Origin: UBA5109 sp038148755
GTDB lineage: Bacteria > Pseudomonadota > Gammaproteobacteria > Pseudomonadales > Pseudohongiellaceae
Assembly: GCA_038148755.1 (NCBI GenBank)
Contig: JAYQWA010000010.1
Span: forward strand, 9,304 to 73,303
DNA length: 64,000 bases
Direction of reading: 5' to 3'
Within the stretch, counting starts at the first letter, position 1, and each line of letters starts with the position of its first letter. Made by a program: the position numbers and the translations under genes. Below are positions 62,979 to 64,000 of this stretch, piece after piece. The notes under the pieces are model-generated. The model saw only the letters and a program-made list of their open reading frames with translations, was not told the DNA's origin and did not search any database.

Positions 62979-63713
62979 ATGCTGAAAATTAATTCTTTAA
63001 CAGACTCCGGTCTGGTACGCTCAAAAAATGAAGATTTCTGTCTCTTTAGTCGTGAGTACCACCTCATCATTGTTGCAGATGGCGTTGGTGGCTATGACTA
63101 TGGCGAAGTAGCCAGTCGTCTGGCAGCAGAAAGTGCTTATGCCTTGCTGGAAAACGAATTCGATGAAAACAACCAGCTGGATGTTGAAGATCCCGTCAAA
63201 CTGTTAAATAAAGCAGTTGTTTTTGCCAATCAAAAAGTCATCGAAATGAAAGTGCAGAAACCTTCTCACCAGCAGATGGGTACTACCCTGACCTGTGTCT
63301 ATGTGGATGATGATTTTGTTTATTTTTCTTATGTGGGTGATTCGCGTCTTTATCATGTTTCCATAACGGATAAAAAAATTACCCAGCTGACAACTGACCA
63401 TACACTTTCGCAAAATAAGTTGAATCAGGATCTGGTCCCTAATTTACATGCACGGTCGAATCACGTATTGACGCGTATGGTAGGAGCGGGCAACAGTCTC
63501 AACCCGGGCTTTGGCAAATCCCCATTGCAACCGGGAGATATTGTACTTACCTGCACGGATGGTTTGTCCGACCTGGTCTCAGATGAAAATATTTTGCAGG
63601 CCGTATTGAATAACGCAAATGATATGAATAATTGTCTGCAGTATTTACTGGAGCTGGTTAAAAATGAAGGTGCCAGAGATAACATTACGATGGTAATGGC
63701 AGGGCTAAATTAG
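62979..63713 (+). CDS. PP2C-family Ser/Thr protein phosphatase
   Basis: 244 residues. Motifs in order: SGLVRSKNEDFC, VVADGVGGYDYGEVAS (metal-binding Asp and Gly), MGTTLTCVY, YVGDSRLYHV, LTCTDGLSDLVSDE and ARDNITMV. It would dephosphorylate Ser/Thr residues in the cytoplasm using Mn/Mg. Paired with a kinase gene that faces it tail to tail, a common arrangement in T6SS or regulatory loci. The start has no strong ribosome site. Confidence 0.92.
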   Translation: MLKINSLTDSGLVRSKNEDFCLFSREYHLIIVADGVGGYDYGEVASRLAAESAYALLENEFDENNQLDVEDPVKLLNKAVVFANQKVIEMKVQKPSHQQMGTTLTCVYVDDDFVYFSYVGDSRLYHVSITDKKITQLTTDHTLSQNKLNQDLVPNLHARSNHVLTRMVGAGNSLNPGFGKSPLQPGDIVLTCTDGLSDLVSDENILQAVLNNANDMNNCLQYLLELVKNEGARDNITMVMAGLN

Positions 63714-63714
63714 T

Positions 63715-64000
63715 TTACGACCAGTCTTCCTGCAATAGCCGTATTAGTTCATTCGCAGTTTGTATACGGTCTTCCGGCTTTTTCTTTAAGCATGCCATGG
63801 TCGCTTTTTCCAGTAAGGGAGGAATGTAAAGCGAGGTGGTCTCAGAAGGCAGGGGCGGTTCCTGATTTTTGATACTGTCAATTATCTGATCCATGGTGTC
63901 CCCATCTGAAGGTTTTTTGCCTGTCAGAATTTCGTAAAGAATTGTACCGAGACTATATATATCAGTTCGGCCATCTATGTCAGGAGCTTTGTCAATTTGC
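63715..64000 (-). CDS. Ser/Thr protein kinase, C-terminal part (cut by window edge)
   Basis: The visible 94 residues on the minus strand begin in the kinase activation/alpha-F region: APDIDGRTDIYSLGTILYEIL, then TGKKPSDGDT, ACLKKKPEDRIQTANEL and end LLQEDWS. This is the Hanks-type kinase lobe (subdomains IX-XI); the catalytic HRD and DFG motifs lie outside the window. It is convergent with the PP2C gene, so the pair probably acts on shared targets. Confidence 0.85.
   Translation of the reverse strand, partial: QIDKAPDIDGRTDIYSLGTILYEILTGKKPSDGDTMDQIIDSIKNQEPPLPSETTSLYIPPLLEKATMACLKKKPEDRIQTANELIRLLQEDWS

Overview
The window reads as part of the chromosome of a free-living, probably marine or aquatic, aerobic gammaproteobacterium of moderate GC. 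Supporting signs are a class III polyhydroxyalkanoate (PHA) synthase (PhaE/PhaC) with PhaR and a phasin, a TIGR02647-type small protein, many secreted or Tat-exported oxidoreductases, two PQQ dehydrogenases with cytochrome c domains, LctP and GntP permeases, and few mobile elements. I cannot name the genus from sequence alone. No rRNA, tRNA, CRISPR array, intact insertion sequence or phage was recognised.

Layout. 0-0.9 kb: end of an NHL propeller gene. 1-5.2 kb: a p-cresol-type module in which an aldehyde dehydrogenase diverges from cytochrome c, a Tat-exported PchX-like protein and a PchF-type flavoprotein. 5.4-10.9 kb: class V aminotransferase, GntP permease and a GlcD/GlcF-like fused 2-hydroxyacid dehydrogenase. 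11.2-14.9 kb: a TIGR02647-type small gene, a copper chaperone, a ThDP enzyme and a methyltransferase. 14.9-25.5 kb: two PQQ dehydrogenases around an amidohydrolase, then rhodanese, DUF3047, DUF547, a secreted unknown and a permease. 25.9-34.8 kb: a PHA locus with a near-consensus sigma-54 promoter, an AlsS-like ThDP enzyme, an iron-dependent alcohol dehydrogenase, phaE, phaC, a CoA-transferase and a hydrolase, then phasin and phaR. 34.98-35.4 kb: two decayed gene fragments. 35.5-44.2 kb: a nucleotide-transporter-like protein, an aldo/keto reductase, and a second 2-hydroxyacid module (class V aminotransferase, LctP permease, FMN dehydrogenase), then an SDR and a propeller. 44.2-57.7 kb: a CorC-like protein, a sulfotransferase with a tiny upstream secreted peptide, and many exported proteins (SnoaL lipoprotein, propellers, Tsx-like porin, VOC, metallo-beta-lactamase, two paralogous unknowns, FAH, lectin-like). 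57.7-64 kb: Tpx, a second aldehyde dehydrogenase, broken UspA and PhoU-like remnants, an NhaD-like antiporter, and a PP2C phosphatase facing a truncated Ser/Thr kinase.

How the parts may fit. The window is rich in periplasmic oxidation of alcohols and phenols feeding cytochromes, in two parallel uptake/oxidation/transamination sets for small 2-hydroxyacids, and in carbon storage. The most interesting unit is the PHA operon. It lacks phaA and phaB here, but carries a ThDP enzyme, an Fe-ADH and a CoA-transferase directly beside the synthase genes. This gene order would suit a dedicated hydroxyacyl-CoA supply, for example 4-hydroxybutyrate or lactate type monomers, switched on through sigma-54. 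That is inference and needs biochemical proof.
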